From positions 1-8,249 of the forward strand of contig JADGBA010000053.1 of assembly GCA_015231685.1 (NCBI GenBank): a stretch of DNA of 8,249 nucleotides. The letters run 5' to 3'. Below, one piece after another: positions 1-5,481 of the stretch. Below the pieces are notes generated by a model, which saw nothing but the letters and a program-made list of their open reading frames with translations, searched no databases and had not been told where the DNA came from. The stretch's first letter is position 1. The number at the start of each line of letters is the position of its first letter. Source of the DNA: Candidatus Omnitrophota bacterium. Lineage in GTDB: Bacteria > Omnitrophota > Gorgyraeia > 2-02-FULL-51-18 > JAGOUK01. Made by a program: the position numbers and the translations under genes.

Positions 1-91
1 GCTGCGATTCGCCAAGCTGGGCCGCATGACCGGGGAAGAGGTTAAGGGCATCCTCCCGATTGTTCAGGAACTAAGCGCTATCCTGGACTGA
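1..91 (+). CDS. C-terminal end of an unidentified protein (5' end outside window)
   Basis: An open frame enters from the left edge and stops at TGA 89-91. It gives about 29 residues, containing GRMTGEEV and ending in AILD. The pattern of a Gly-x-Met-Thr turn followed by an amphipathic helix loosely resembles the C-terminal helix of class V PLP-dependent aminotransferases, but 29 residues are too few to assign a family. The gene converges on the minus-strand P-II gene, with only seven bases between the two stop codons and no hairpin terminator between them. I support it as a gene end because the frame is open to the edge and the spacing fits a tight convergent gene pair. Confidence 0.5.
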   Translation, partial: LRFAKLGRMTGEEVKGILPIVQELSAILD

Positions 92-98
92 TGTTTGT

Positions 99-443
99 TT
101 AGATCGCTTTTCCGCCGGTTTCATCCGTCCGGATGCGGATGCATTCATCCAGGGTTGTGATGAAGATTTTGCCGTCTCCGATGGCTCCGCCCCCGTGTTT
201 GGCAGCTTTGAGAATGGCCTGACAGGCCACCTTGACGAATTCGTCGTTGCAGGCGATGTCGATCCGGACCTTGGGGATCAAGTTCGGCGTGATTCGTTGC
301 CCCCGATAGAGGTCTTCCGTATTCTGCTGCCGGCCATGCCCGGTAACACGGCTGACCGTGATTCGGGTGATTTCGGCGTCAAAGAGGGCTTCGCGTACTT
401 CATGCAATTTGTCCGGCTGAATAATGGCAGTGATCAGTTTCAT
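99..443 (-). CDS. glnK: Nitrogen regulatory P-II family protein (GlnK/GlnB-like)
   Basis: This is a cytoplasmic trimeric signal protein of 114 residues, close to the usual 112. P-II proteins bind ATP/ADP and 2-oxoglutarate and control AmtB and other nitrogen targets. Seen here: the N-terminal strand MKLITAIIQP, the T-loop region GHGRQ (35-39) through LYRG (45-48), LIPKVRIDI (55-63), the B-loop with IGDGKIF (88-94), and the C-terminal IRIRT (102-106). Gln39 and Lys58, which contact 2-oxoglutarate/ATP in studied P-IIs, are present. Tyr46 is kept, but the position of Tyr51, the uridylylation site in enteric P-II, is Ile51, so control by GlnD-type uridylylation is unlikely. The B-loop carries two extra glycines (HGGGAIGDGK) compared with E. 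coli GlnB. The ATG at 443 has GGGAG eight bases upstream. It lies 29 bases downstream of amtB on the same strand, which favours a GlnK role; the GlnB/GlnK naming is by context. Confidence 0.93.
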   Translation of the reverse strand: MKLITAIIQPDKLHEVREALFDAEITRITVSRVTGHGRQQNTEDLYRGQRITPNLIPKVRIDIACNDEFVKVACQAILKAAKHGGGAIGDGKIFITTLDECIRIRTDETGGKAI

Positions 444-451
444 TCGTGTGT

Positions 452-456
452 CTCCC
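452..456 (-). promoter_or_regulatory. Shine-Dalgarno site of the P-II gene
   Basis: GGGAG on the minus strand, eight bases upstream of the ATG at 443. It sits inside the short amtB-P-II gap and supports both the chosen start and separate translation initiation within one transcript. Confidence 0.6.
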
Positions 457-472
457 TGGTGCGAGGCTAGCC

Positions 473-1807
473 TCAGTTAAGATTCAACAATCCGTATCCG
501 TGTTCCCCGTGAAGGCTGTGGTCCATGCCGACAAGCTCGGCATTGCGATCCAGCCGGAAGCCACCCATGAATTTATCAATCAGGATCGCCAGCACGAGCG
601 CGACGCTGCCGGCATAGAGCGCGGTGATCGCGACGGCGGTGGCTTGAACGCCGAGTTGCTGAGCGGCGGTCCAGGCTCCTCCGGCAGCCGCGGCGGCATC
701 CGCCATCCAGCTGGGTCGGATCAGGAATGACAGAAGCAGGGCGCCGGTGATTCCCGATACCCCGTGTATCCCAAAAACATCAAGGCTGTCATCGTAACCG
801 AGCTTGTTCTTGAGAGCGATCGCATGAAAAGAAATAACAGAAGCCGCGATACCCAGAAGGATAGCCCCGTCTACCTGCACGACACCGGCGGCAGGTGTGA
901 TCGCGACGAGCCCGGCCAGAATCCCGCTGGCGATACCCAGGCTTGTGGCTTTGCCGTATTTGAGCGCTTCGATAATAATCCAGGTGAGCGCCCCTGAAGC
1001 GGCTGCCACCTGCGTCACGGTGAGCGCGCGCGCTGTGTCCAGACCGCTTGAGACAGAACTGCCCGCGTTGAAGCCGAACCAGCCCACCCACAGAAGCCCT
1101 GCGCCCATCATGGTCATCACCAGGTTGGACGGGTTCATGGCGGTTTTGGGATATCCGTGGCGGGCGCCCAGATAAAGGACGACGACGAGCGCGCTGATGC
1201 CCGAAGAGATATGCACGACGGTGCCGCCCGCGTAATCAATGGCTCCGGCGGCTCCGAGGTTGAAAAGGAAACCATCCGAGGCCCACACCCAGTGGCAAAG
1301 CGGAAAATACACAAACATCGTCCAAAGCAGTATAAAGATGCAGTAGGATCGGAACTTGACCCGCTCCGCGAATGCGCCGGCAATCAGGGCCGGTGTGATG
1401 ATGGCGAATTTGCCCTGAAACATGGCGAATACGTACTCCGGGACGCCGGCCGGCAGGATGGAATTGTCGAGTCCCTTCAAAAAAAGAAACGAAGAATCCC
1501 AGCCGATCCAGCCGCCGAGGATATTGGGCCCGAAACTGAACGCATAACCGCAGACAGCCCAGAGGACACCGACCAGAGCCATGGCCACAAAGCTGTGCAT
1601 CATGGTGCCGATCACATTCTTTGTACGCACAAGCCCGCCATAAAACATGGCCAGACCCGGAACCATCAATAGCACGAGCGCGGTGGATGTAAGCATCCAT
1701 GCGGTGGCGCCGGAGTCAACAACGGGGGTTTCGGCGGCCATGACCGCGGGGGCTGAAAGCAAAGCCGTCACGAACAACAGCGTGCTTTTGAGCGAAAATT
1801 TATTCAC
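473..1807 (-). CDS. amtB: Ammonium transporter AmtB/Amt family
   Basis: This is an inner-membrane trimeric ammonium channel of 444 residues. A signal peptide is visible (MNKFS… with a hydrophobic core, likely cleavage after Ala24, VMA|AETP), followed by about 11 membrane helices. Amt landmarks are present: the periplasmic Phe gate FQGKF (Phe130 and Phe134), GAFAERVKF (144-152), Asp191 in AIDYAGG, the twin pore histidines His199 (GGTVVHISSG) and His348 (FGIHGVSG), and WFGFNAGS (243-250). The cytoplasmic tail HSLHGEHGYGLLNLN ends in the form that docks P-II proteins in this family. The start is GTG at 1807, supported by AAGGAGG ten bases upstream. It is the first gene of an amtB-P-II pair; the more common order puts glnK first. 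The transport role is secure from the pore residues; direct gating by the neighbouring P-II is inferred. Confidence 0.97.
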   Translation of the reverse strand: MNKFSLKSTLLFVTALLSAPAVMAAETPVVDSGATAWMLTSTALVLLMVPGLAMFYGGLVRTKNVIGTMMHSFVAMALVGVLWAVCGYAFSFGPNILGGWIGWDSSFLFLKGLDNSILPAGVPEYVFAMFQGKFAIITPALIAGAFAERVKFRSYCIFILLWTMFVYFPLCHWVWASDGFLFNLGAAGAIDYAGGTVVHISSGISALVVVLYLGARHGYPKTAMNPSNLVMTMMGAGLLWVGWFGFNAGSSVSSGLDTARALTVTQVAAASGALTWIIIEALKYGKATSLGIASGILAGLVAITPAAGVVQVDGAILLGIAASVISFHAIALKNKLGYDDSLDVFGIHGVSGITGALLLSFLIRPSWMADAAAAAGGAWTAAQQLGVQATAVAITALYAGSVALVLAILIDKFMGGFRLDRNAELVGMDHSLHGEHGYGLLNLN

Positions 1808-1817
1808 TGGGGTGAAT

Positions 1818-1824
1818 CCTCCTT
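1818..1824 (-). promoter_or_regulatory. Strong Shine-Dalgarno site fixing the amtB GTG start
   Basis: AAGGAGG on the minus strand, ten bases upstream of GTG 1807-1805. It is the best ribosome binding site in the region and decides for the GTG, which places the signal peptide at the very N-terminus. Confidence 0.8.
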
Positions 1825-1875
1825 CTTGAATGAACCGGGTGACGGCGGGATCATTTCCGCGCCTTTTGGAGTGAT

Positions 1876-1906
1876 ATTCTAGGGACTTATGTTACAACGA
1901 TGTTAA
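1876..1906 (-). promoter_or_regulatory. Possible amtB promoter
   Basis: On the minus strand, TTAACA (1906-1901) is followed after 19 bases by TAGAAT (1881-1876), each five of six matches to sigma-70 consensus. The spacing is longer than ideal. No convincing GG-N10-GC sigma-54 element was found upstream of amtB, although many amt genes elsewhere use one. The -35 hexamer overlaps an inverted repeat. The call is tentative. Confidence 0.35.
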
Positions 1907-1919
1907 CTGCGCATTAACA
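1901..1919. repeat. Inverted repeat TGTTAA-N7-TTAACA between amtB and malQ
   Basis: Perfect six-base arms (1901-1906 and 1914-1919) surround a seven-base centre. It lies in the 163-base divergent region and overlaps the proposed amtB -35 box. A further GTT/AAC motif (GTTACAAC, 1891-1898) is adjacent. The symmetry suits a dimeric repressor or activator site, but I do not recognise the regulator. Confidence 0.45.
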
Positions 1920-1933
1920 AATTATTTTTCGTA

Positions 1934-1962
1934 TTGACGCCAACCGTCAGTTTATCTAACCT
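1934..1962 (+). promoter_or_regulatory. Possible malQ promoter, perhaps giving a near-leaderless mRNA
   Basis: TTGACG (1934-1939) is followed after 17 bases by TAACCT (1957-1962), a good -35 with a poor -10. If used, transcription would begin within a few bases of the ATG at 1971. That would fit the absence of any Shine-Dalgarno sequence before that ATG. The weak -10 keeps confidence low. Confidence 0.3.
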
Positions 1963-1970
1963 AATCGGAT

Positions 1971-3104
1971 ATGAAACACGACCTTTTGCCCTATCGTTAC
2001 TTTTTGTCCACGCCGGCAGAGAAGCAGTGGCGGCGCATCGGCGTTCGTCGCCGCGCGGGAGTGATCGCGCCGCTTTTTTCCCTGCACTCGTCCCGGAGCG
2101 CCGGCATCGGCGAATTGTCCGATTTAAAGCTTCTGGCGGATTGGTGCCGCCGGACGGGCCTGAGCATCATCCAGCTTTTGCCCTTACAGGACATGGGTTT
2201 TGAATTTCGTCCCTATGACGCAGACAGTTCCTTTGCGCTTGATCCGGTGTATTTATCGATGGGTGAGCTGATCGGTGTTTCCCGCAAAGCCGCCACTGCG
2301 GGATTGAAGGACTTAAAACGCCGATTTCAGACCGGAAGGTCCGAGGTGGATTACGCGATCAAGGGCGCCAAGCTGGAGCTTTTGTGGAAATTATTCAGCC
2401 GCTGCGCGTCCCCGGACGACCCGCGCTTCCAGACCTTCTGCGAGGAACAGGGCTATTGGCTGAACGATTATGCCCTCTATAAGGTTTTTCGGGATCGGTT
2501 TGCCGAGCGCCGTTGGGATTATTGGCCATTGGCGGTTCGCTCGCGGCAGGCCGCGACGCTCAAGCGGTTGGCGTCAGCCAATGCCGGCGCGGTGCGTTTT
2601 CAGAAGTGGTTGCAGTGGCAACTCTATGAGCAGATGCGGGAGGTCAAAAGTTACGTCAATCGTCAGGGTGTTTATCTTCTGGGGGATCTGCCGTTTTTGG
2701 TGTCCCGTCATAGTGCCGACGTGTGGGGCCTGAAGCAGTATTTTAAGCTGGATCTTTCCGCCGGAGCGCCGCCGGACAATTTTTTGGGCAAAGGTCAGCG
2801 GTGGGGAATGCCGCCATATCATTGGCGTCGCGTCGCGTCGGATGGCTATGAGTATCATCTCAGAAAGCTCCGGTACGCCCAGAATTTTTATGACCTTTTT
2901 CGCATTGATCACGCGGTGGCGATACCGGACTTTTCGCTCACCGAATCCAGACGCGCAAGCTTCAAAAACCGAACCACGAACTTCTGGACAATCTGCGCAA
3001 TAAACCATCCGACCAACAAAATAATGATCACGCTGATAAGCATCGGCACAAAACTCGCCAACCTGCTGATCATCATGTCCACCGGCCCCAAAATGGCCTG
3101 CTGA
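1971..3104 (+). CDS. malQ: 4-alpha-glucanotransferase (amylomaltase, GH77), N-terminal half with a spurious tail
   Basis: GH77 enzymes transfer alpha-1,4-glucan segments between maltodextrins in the cytoplasm. Residues 1-316 are clear GH77 sequence: GIGELSDL (45-52), IIQLLPLQDMG (66-76), FALDPVYL (88-95), GDLPFLVSRHSADVW (238-252), GKGQRWGMPPYHW (273-285) and the nucleophile loop FRIDH with Asp313. Family similarity stops at Val316 (bases 2916-2918). Residues 317-377 match no GH77 sequence; they are the antisense translation of a channel gene on the other strand. The acid/base Glu and third catalytic Asp are missing here but lie in the inverted half at 8249-7579. As it stands the 377-residue product would be inactive. 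The ATG at 1971 has no Shine-Dalgarno sequence and no better start is visible. The family call is secure; the tail is an artefact of an inversion or chimeric junction. Confidence 0.9.
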   Translation: MKHDLLPYRYFLSTPAEKQWRRIGVRRRAGVIAPLFSLHSSRSAGIGELSDLKLLADWCRRTGLSIIQLLPLQDMGFEFRPYDADSSFALDPVYLSMGELIGVSRKAATAGLKDLKRRFQTGRSEVDYAIKGAKLELLWKLFSRCASPDDPRFQTFCEEQGYWLNDYALYKVFRDRFAERRWDYWPLAVRSRQAATLKRLASANAGAVRFQKWLQWQLYEQMREVKSYVNRQGVYLLGDLPFLVSRHSADVWGLKQYFKLDLSAGAPPDNFLGKGQRWGMPPYHWRRVASDGYEYHLRKLRYAQNFYDLFRIDHAVAIPDFSLTESRRASFKNRTTNFWTICAINHPTNKIMITLISIGTKLANLLIIMSTGPKMAC

Positions 3105-3115
3105 AAATCCTGCAT
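2909..3115 (-). CDS. N-terminal fragment of a TM-helix/MscS-related small channel protein, truncated
   Basis: About 66 genuine residues are visible, starting MQDFQQAILGPV, followed by one strong membrane helix (about 22-44, VPMLISVIIILLVGWFIAQI) and then RFLKLARLDSVSEKSGIA. This opening is typical of the conserved TM-helix family related to MscS and CmpX, in which LD-x-x-x-EKSGI leads into further membrane segments. After GIA the frame runs into antisense malQ and stops at TGA 2911-2909, so the remainder of the protein is absent. ATG 3115 is preceded by a G-rich AAGGGGGGG ribosome site, which is better than an upstream in-frame start at 3151. The gene has its own promoter (3191-3163) and lies behind the terminator of the bax operon. 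The truncation coincides exactly with the malQ breakpoint. The family call is moderately sure because of the short length. Confidence 0.7.
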   Translation of the reverse strand: MQDFQQAILGPVDMMISRLASFVPMLISVIIILLVGWFIAQIVQKFVVRFLKLARLDSVSEKSGIATA

Positions 3116-3162
3116 ACTGCACCCCCCCTTTGTTTTAAAGATTTGACACACGAATTAATCTA

Positions 3163-3191
3163 AACTTATCAAAATATGACATTCTTGTCAA
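3163..3191 (-). promoter_or_regulatory. Sigma-70-type promoter of the truncated channel gene
   Basis: On the minus strand, a perfect TTGACA (3191-3186) and TAAGTT (3168-3163) are separated by exactly 17 bases. The surrounding DNA is AT-rich and the ATG is about 48 bases beyond the -10. The -35 box overlaps the palindrome at 3177-3190. Confidence 0.65.
3177..3190. repeat. Palindrome TGACA-N4-TGTCA over the -35 box
   Basis: Perfect five-base arms (3177-3181 and 3186-3190) flank TTCT. One arm forms most of the TTGACA -35 element, a position where a bound dimer would block RNA polymerase. It is a candidate operator; the regulator is unknown. Confidence 0.45.
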
Positions 3192-3240
3192 GTATTTATA
3201 CCCATTGATGTCCCTTGCGAATTATGTGCCTGGGGTAAAT

Positions 3241-3280
3241 AAAAAAAAGCGCCCAGCCTTTAGCCGGCGGGGCGCTTTTT
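3241..3280 (-). terminator. Intrinsic terminator after the bax-inhibitor gene
   Basis: GCGCCC (3249-3254) pairs with GGGCGC (3270-3275). The stem extends inward by GCC/GGC after one mismatch, with a loop of about seven bases. On the minus strand the stem is followed by eight T residues; the plus strand also has five T residues after the stem, so it could work both ways. It lies 22-62 bases downstream of the stop at 3303 and separates the operon from the channel gene. Confidence 0.85.
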
Positions 3281-3302
3281 GCCTTCATAGCCGATCCTGA
3301 TG

Positions 3303-3998
3303 CTACCGTCGTTTGCCAAAAAGCCTCAAAAGAAGAATGAACAGATTAATGAAATCGAGGTACAACGTAAGGGCGCCCAGAATCGCGAGCTTCCCCGTCA
3401 TTTCTTGAGAACCGGCGCCCGCGTGGCACATCGCCTTGAGCCTTTGGGTGTCGTACACGATCAGCCCGATAAAGATCCCGATTCCGATATACGTCGTGAC
3501 CCAATAAATCGCCGGGCTCTTGAGGAAGATATTCACCAGGGACGCCAGGATAATGCCGATCAGCCCCATAAAGCAAATACTCCCCAGGGAAGAAAGGTCT
3601 TTTTTGGTCGTATAACCGTAGACGCTAAAGATAAGGAATGTCCCCGCCGTGATCACGAATGTCGACACCACGGAAGCGTAGGTATACATCACAAGTATGG
3701 CGGCAATGGTGACGCCGTTCAGCGCCGAAAAGGCGGTGAAACCCACGACCGCGCTGGTCAGCGACATGGTGGTCACGCGCGCGGAAAGCCAGAACACCAG
3801 GCCCAACTCACCCACAACCAGGAGGATCATCAGGATTGGGTTGCCAAAAACAACCCTCATGAGACCCGGGCTCGCCAGTAAAGCAAAAGCCGATAAGGCC
3901 GAAACAAACAAACCCGTCGCCATCCACCGGTACACCCCTGCAAAGAAACTCGATTCCACTTCGGCGGGAACCGAAGAAGCCCTCATATACTGATCCAT
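3303..3998 (-). CDS. Bax inhibitor-1/YccA-YbhL family membrane protein
   Basis: This is an inner-membrane protein of 231 residues with about seven hydrophobic helices, the size and form of bacterial TMBIM proteins (E. coli YccA/YbhL, B. subtilis YetJ). The paired aspartates that form the pH-sensing site of YetJ have clear counterparts in VYDTQRLK and LYLDFINLF (residues 183 and 215 counted from ATG 3998). The C-terminus ends in the basic LFGKRR. YetJ-type proteins leak Ca2+; YccA modulates FtsH proteolysis; which of these applies here cannot be told. The ATG at 3998 is chosen over an in-frame TTG one codon earlier because GGAGG lies seven bases upstream. It is the last gene of the minus-strand operon, 15 bases after the MGMT gene, and is followed by a strong terminator. 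Confidence 0.93.
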   Translation of the reverse strand: MDQYMRASSVPAEVESSFFAGVYRWMATGLFVSALSAFALLASPGLMRVVFGNPILMILLVVGELGLVFWLSARVTTMSLTSAVVGFTAFSALNGVTIAAILVMYTYASVVSTFVITAGTFLIFSVYGYTTKKDLSSLGSICFMGLIGIILASLVNIFLKSPAIYWVTTYIGIGIFIGLIVYDTQRLKAMCHAGAGSQEMTGKLAILGALTLYLDFINLFILLLRLFGKRR

Positions 3999-4005
3999 CA
4001 AACTC

Positions 4006-4010
4006 CCTCC
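4006..4010 (-). promoter_or_regulatory. Shine-Dalgarno site deciding the Bax-inhibitor start
   Basis: GGAGG lies seven bases before ATG 3998 but only four before the alternative TTG at 4001, so the ATG is preferred. Confidence 0.6.
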
Positions 4011-4013
4011 GCG

Positions 4014-4343
4014 CTACTTTGTTTTTGTTCCAGCGTGCGGGTTCATTATATCACCAGACGCCGGCGCCGCGCCACGTTCCAAATCCAGAAGCCGCCTTTT
4101 AAGCCCCGCCCCCCAGGCATAACCTCCCATGGCACGTTTTCCGACCACCCGGTGACAGGGAATCAGAAGAGGAAGACGGTTTGAGGCGGCAGCGCGGGCA
4201 ACGGCCCGCGCGGCCCGGGGCTGTCCGATTTCCCGGGCAAGCGCGGAGTACGTCAGCGTCTGCCCATAAGGGATTTGTGCGATACGGCGCCAAACGCGCT
4301 GTTGGAACGGTGTCCCCTTCTGCCGTGGACTACCCTTCCTCAT
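4014..4343 (-). CDS. Short methylated-DNA-protein cysteine methyltransferase (Ogt/MGMT DNA-binding domain only)
   Basis: This suicide repair protein moves O6-alkyl groups from guanine to a cysteine. At 109 residues it consists only of the C-terminal domain: TPFQQRVWRRIAQIPYGQTL, then TYSALAREIG with the family Tyr, the recognition helix PRAARAVARA with the Arg finger, SNRLPLLIPCHRVV with the acceptor Cys63, GGYAWG, and LLDLE. The cysteine is intact (PCHR), so this is not an alkyltransferase-like protein of the PWHR type. The N-terminal ribonuclease-like domain of Ada-C and Ogt is absent. The start is ambiguous: ATG 4343 or GTG 4352, both inside the end of the glycosyltransferase gene and neither with a good ribosome site, so translational coupling is likely. 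Function is likely conserved; activity without the N-terminal domain is inferred. Confidence 0.9.
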   Translation of the reverse strand: MRKGSPRQKGTPFQQRVWRRIAQIPYGQTLTYSALAREIGQPRAARAVARAAASNRLPLLIPCHRVVGKRAMGGYAWGAGLKRRLLDLERGAAPASGDIMNPHAGTKTK

Positions 4344-5478
4344 AACGGGCACACCACAAATTCAACTTCACATACAGAAGCTCCGCGAAGGTCTTCATCG
4401 CGTCATGCAAAGGCCTCAGGCGGCTGCCGGGGGCATTGTACCAACTCACCGGAACTTCGCGGATCTTGTAATCCCTCAATTTGGCCACCGCCAGGGCTTC
4501 CATATCAAAACCCCACCCGTCAATTTTGGAACGCGAAAAGATATCCCTGGCCGCGTCCTGCCGGAATAATTTGAAGCCGCACTGAGTGTCCTTGATCCCG
4601 TCGATGATAAAGGAACGAATGAGCAGATTCCCCACGCGTCCGATCAATATCCGGAACCGGCTCTGTCGGATCCGGACCCGACTGTCCCTGAGGTACCTCG
4701 ATCCGATGACCACCGCAGCGTCGTCCAACGCCGCGACACGCAAGAGACGGGTGACTTCCTCAATCGGGGTCGAGCCGTCGGCGTCCGTCAGAAGCACCCA
4801 TCGGCCCTGCGTCCCGAGTATCCCTTTGCGGGCCGCGCGGCCTTTGCCCCGGTGTTTTCCTGTCGTGGATACCCGCAAATTCGGAATCTTCGAGGATAAG
4901 CTCCGGACGAGGTCGACGGTTCCGTCCGTGCTCCCGTCGTCAGAAACCAGGATCTCCGATTCCATCCGCTGTTCAGAAAGGTAACGGTGAATCTCACGGA
5001 GCGTCGCTTCGATTCGGCGACTCTCATTGAATGCCGGAACCACCACGGACAATTCGAACGGCAACGATTCGGGCATGGGATGCCGGGGGGAGCGAATCTT
5101 GAACGTCCAGTACTTGTTGACCAAAAAATTCCAGCTCAGCACCACCGCTGACGTGATGAGCTTGGCCCAGATATACCAGAGACCCGCCGAGACAAGCGTC
5201 CACATACAGAGGTTCGTGAGCGCCAGTCCGCCCAGGGCCACCAGAAAGAACTTGATGAAGAGTTTGCGGATATTCGTGGATCTGTTCCGGAAGGTCCAGA
5301 CCTTGTTCCAAAAGAAGTTGTTGATGACCGAAAAAAGAAAAGAGGCACTGGTCGCGGTCAAAACCGGCCAGCCCGCGTATTCCACCAGCGCGTACAACGT
5401 CCCGACATCGATGAGCGTGCCGGAAACGCCGACCAGACAATACTTGACGAAGGGTTTGAAACGCTTGAGCCAATTCAA
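4330..5478 (-). CDS. GtrA domain fused to a GT2 dolichyl-phosphate-glucosyltransferase-like domain
   Basis: This 382-residue membrane glycosyltransferase has an N-terminal GtrA-like domain (about 1-128) with four helices and a duplicated motif, FFWNKVWTF (55-63) and LVNKYWTF (119-126). The GT2 domain (about 140-378) carries VVVPAFNESRRI (145-156), SDDGSTDGT (179-187), RGKGRAARKG (210-219), the metal-binding DADG (232-235), DTQCGFKLF (297-305) and GWGFDMEAL (321-329). The NESRRI start and QCGFK motif fit the ALG5/DPM1-type branch, which makes polyprenyl-phosphate sugars (Glc-P or Man-P) for flipping and use outside the membrane. GtrA-like domains help such lipid-linked sugars cross. Better known fusions place GT2 first; here GtrA comes first. 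The start is TTG 5478, one codon after the in-frame stop of the MORN gene, with no ATG before residue 92, so initiation probably depends on coupling. Sugar identity is not determinable. Confidence 0.9.
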   Translation of the reverse strand: MNWLKRFKPFVKYCLVGVSGTLIDVGTLYALVEYAGWPVLTATSASFLFSVINNFFWNKVWTFRNRSTNIRKLFIKFFLVALGGLALTNLCMWTLVSAGLWYIWAKLITSAVVLSWNFLVNKYWTFKIRSPRHPMPESLPFELSVVVPAFNESRRIEATLREIHRYLSEQRMESEILVSDDGSTDGTVDLVRSLSSKIPNLRVSTTGKHRGKGRAARKGILGTQGRWVLLTDADGSTPIEEVTRLLRVAALDDAAVVIGSRYLRDSRVRIRQSRFRILIGRVGNLLIRSFIIDGIKDTQCGFKLFRQDAARDIFSRSKIDGWGFDMEALAVAKLRDYKIREVPVSWYNAPGSRLRPLHDAMKTFAELLYVKLNLWCARYEEG

Positions 5479-5481
5479 GGA

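Noticed and set aside
1..98. Intrinsic terminator between the convergent genes at the left edge
   Set aside because: Only seven bases separate the stop codons and no GC hairpin with a T run is visible.
1157..1672. Open frames opposite and offset within amtB
   Set aside because: Shadows of a complete 444-residue Amt protein with all pore residues.
1808..1970. Sigma-54 promoter upstream of amtB
   Set aside because: No GG-N10-GC with surrounding consensus was found on the minus strand in this interval.
2919..3104. Novel C-terminal domain on MalQ
   Set aside because: It is the antisense strand of the channel gene start, created by the breakpoint.
3300..3881. Plus-strand open frame opposite the Bax-inhibitor gene
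   Set aside because: The translation is a low-complexity charged mix typical of antisense to a membrane protein; the minus strand carries the family motifs.
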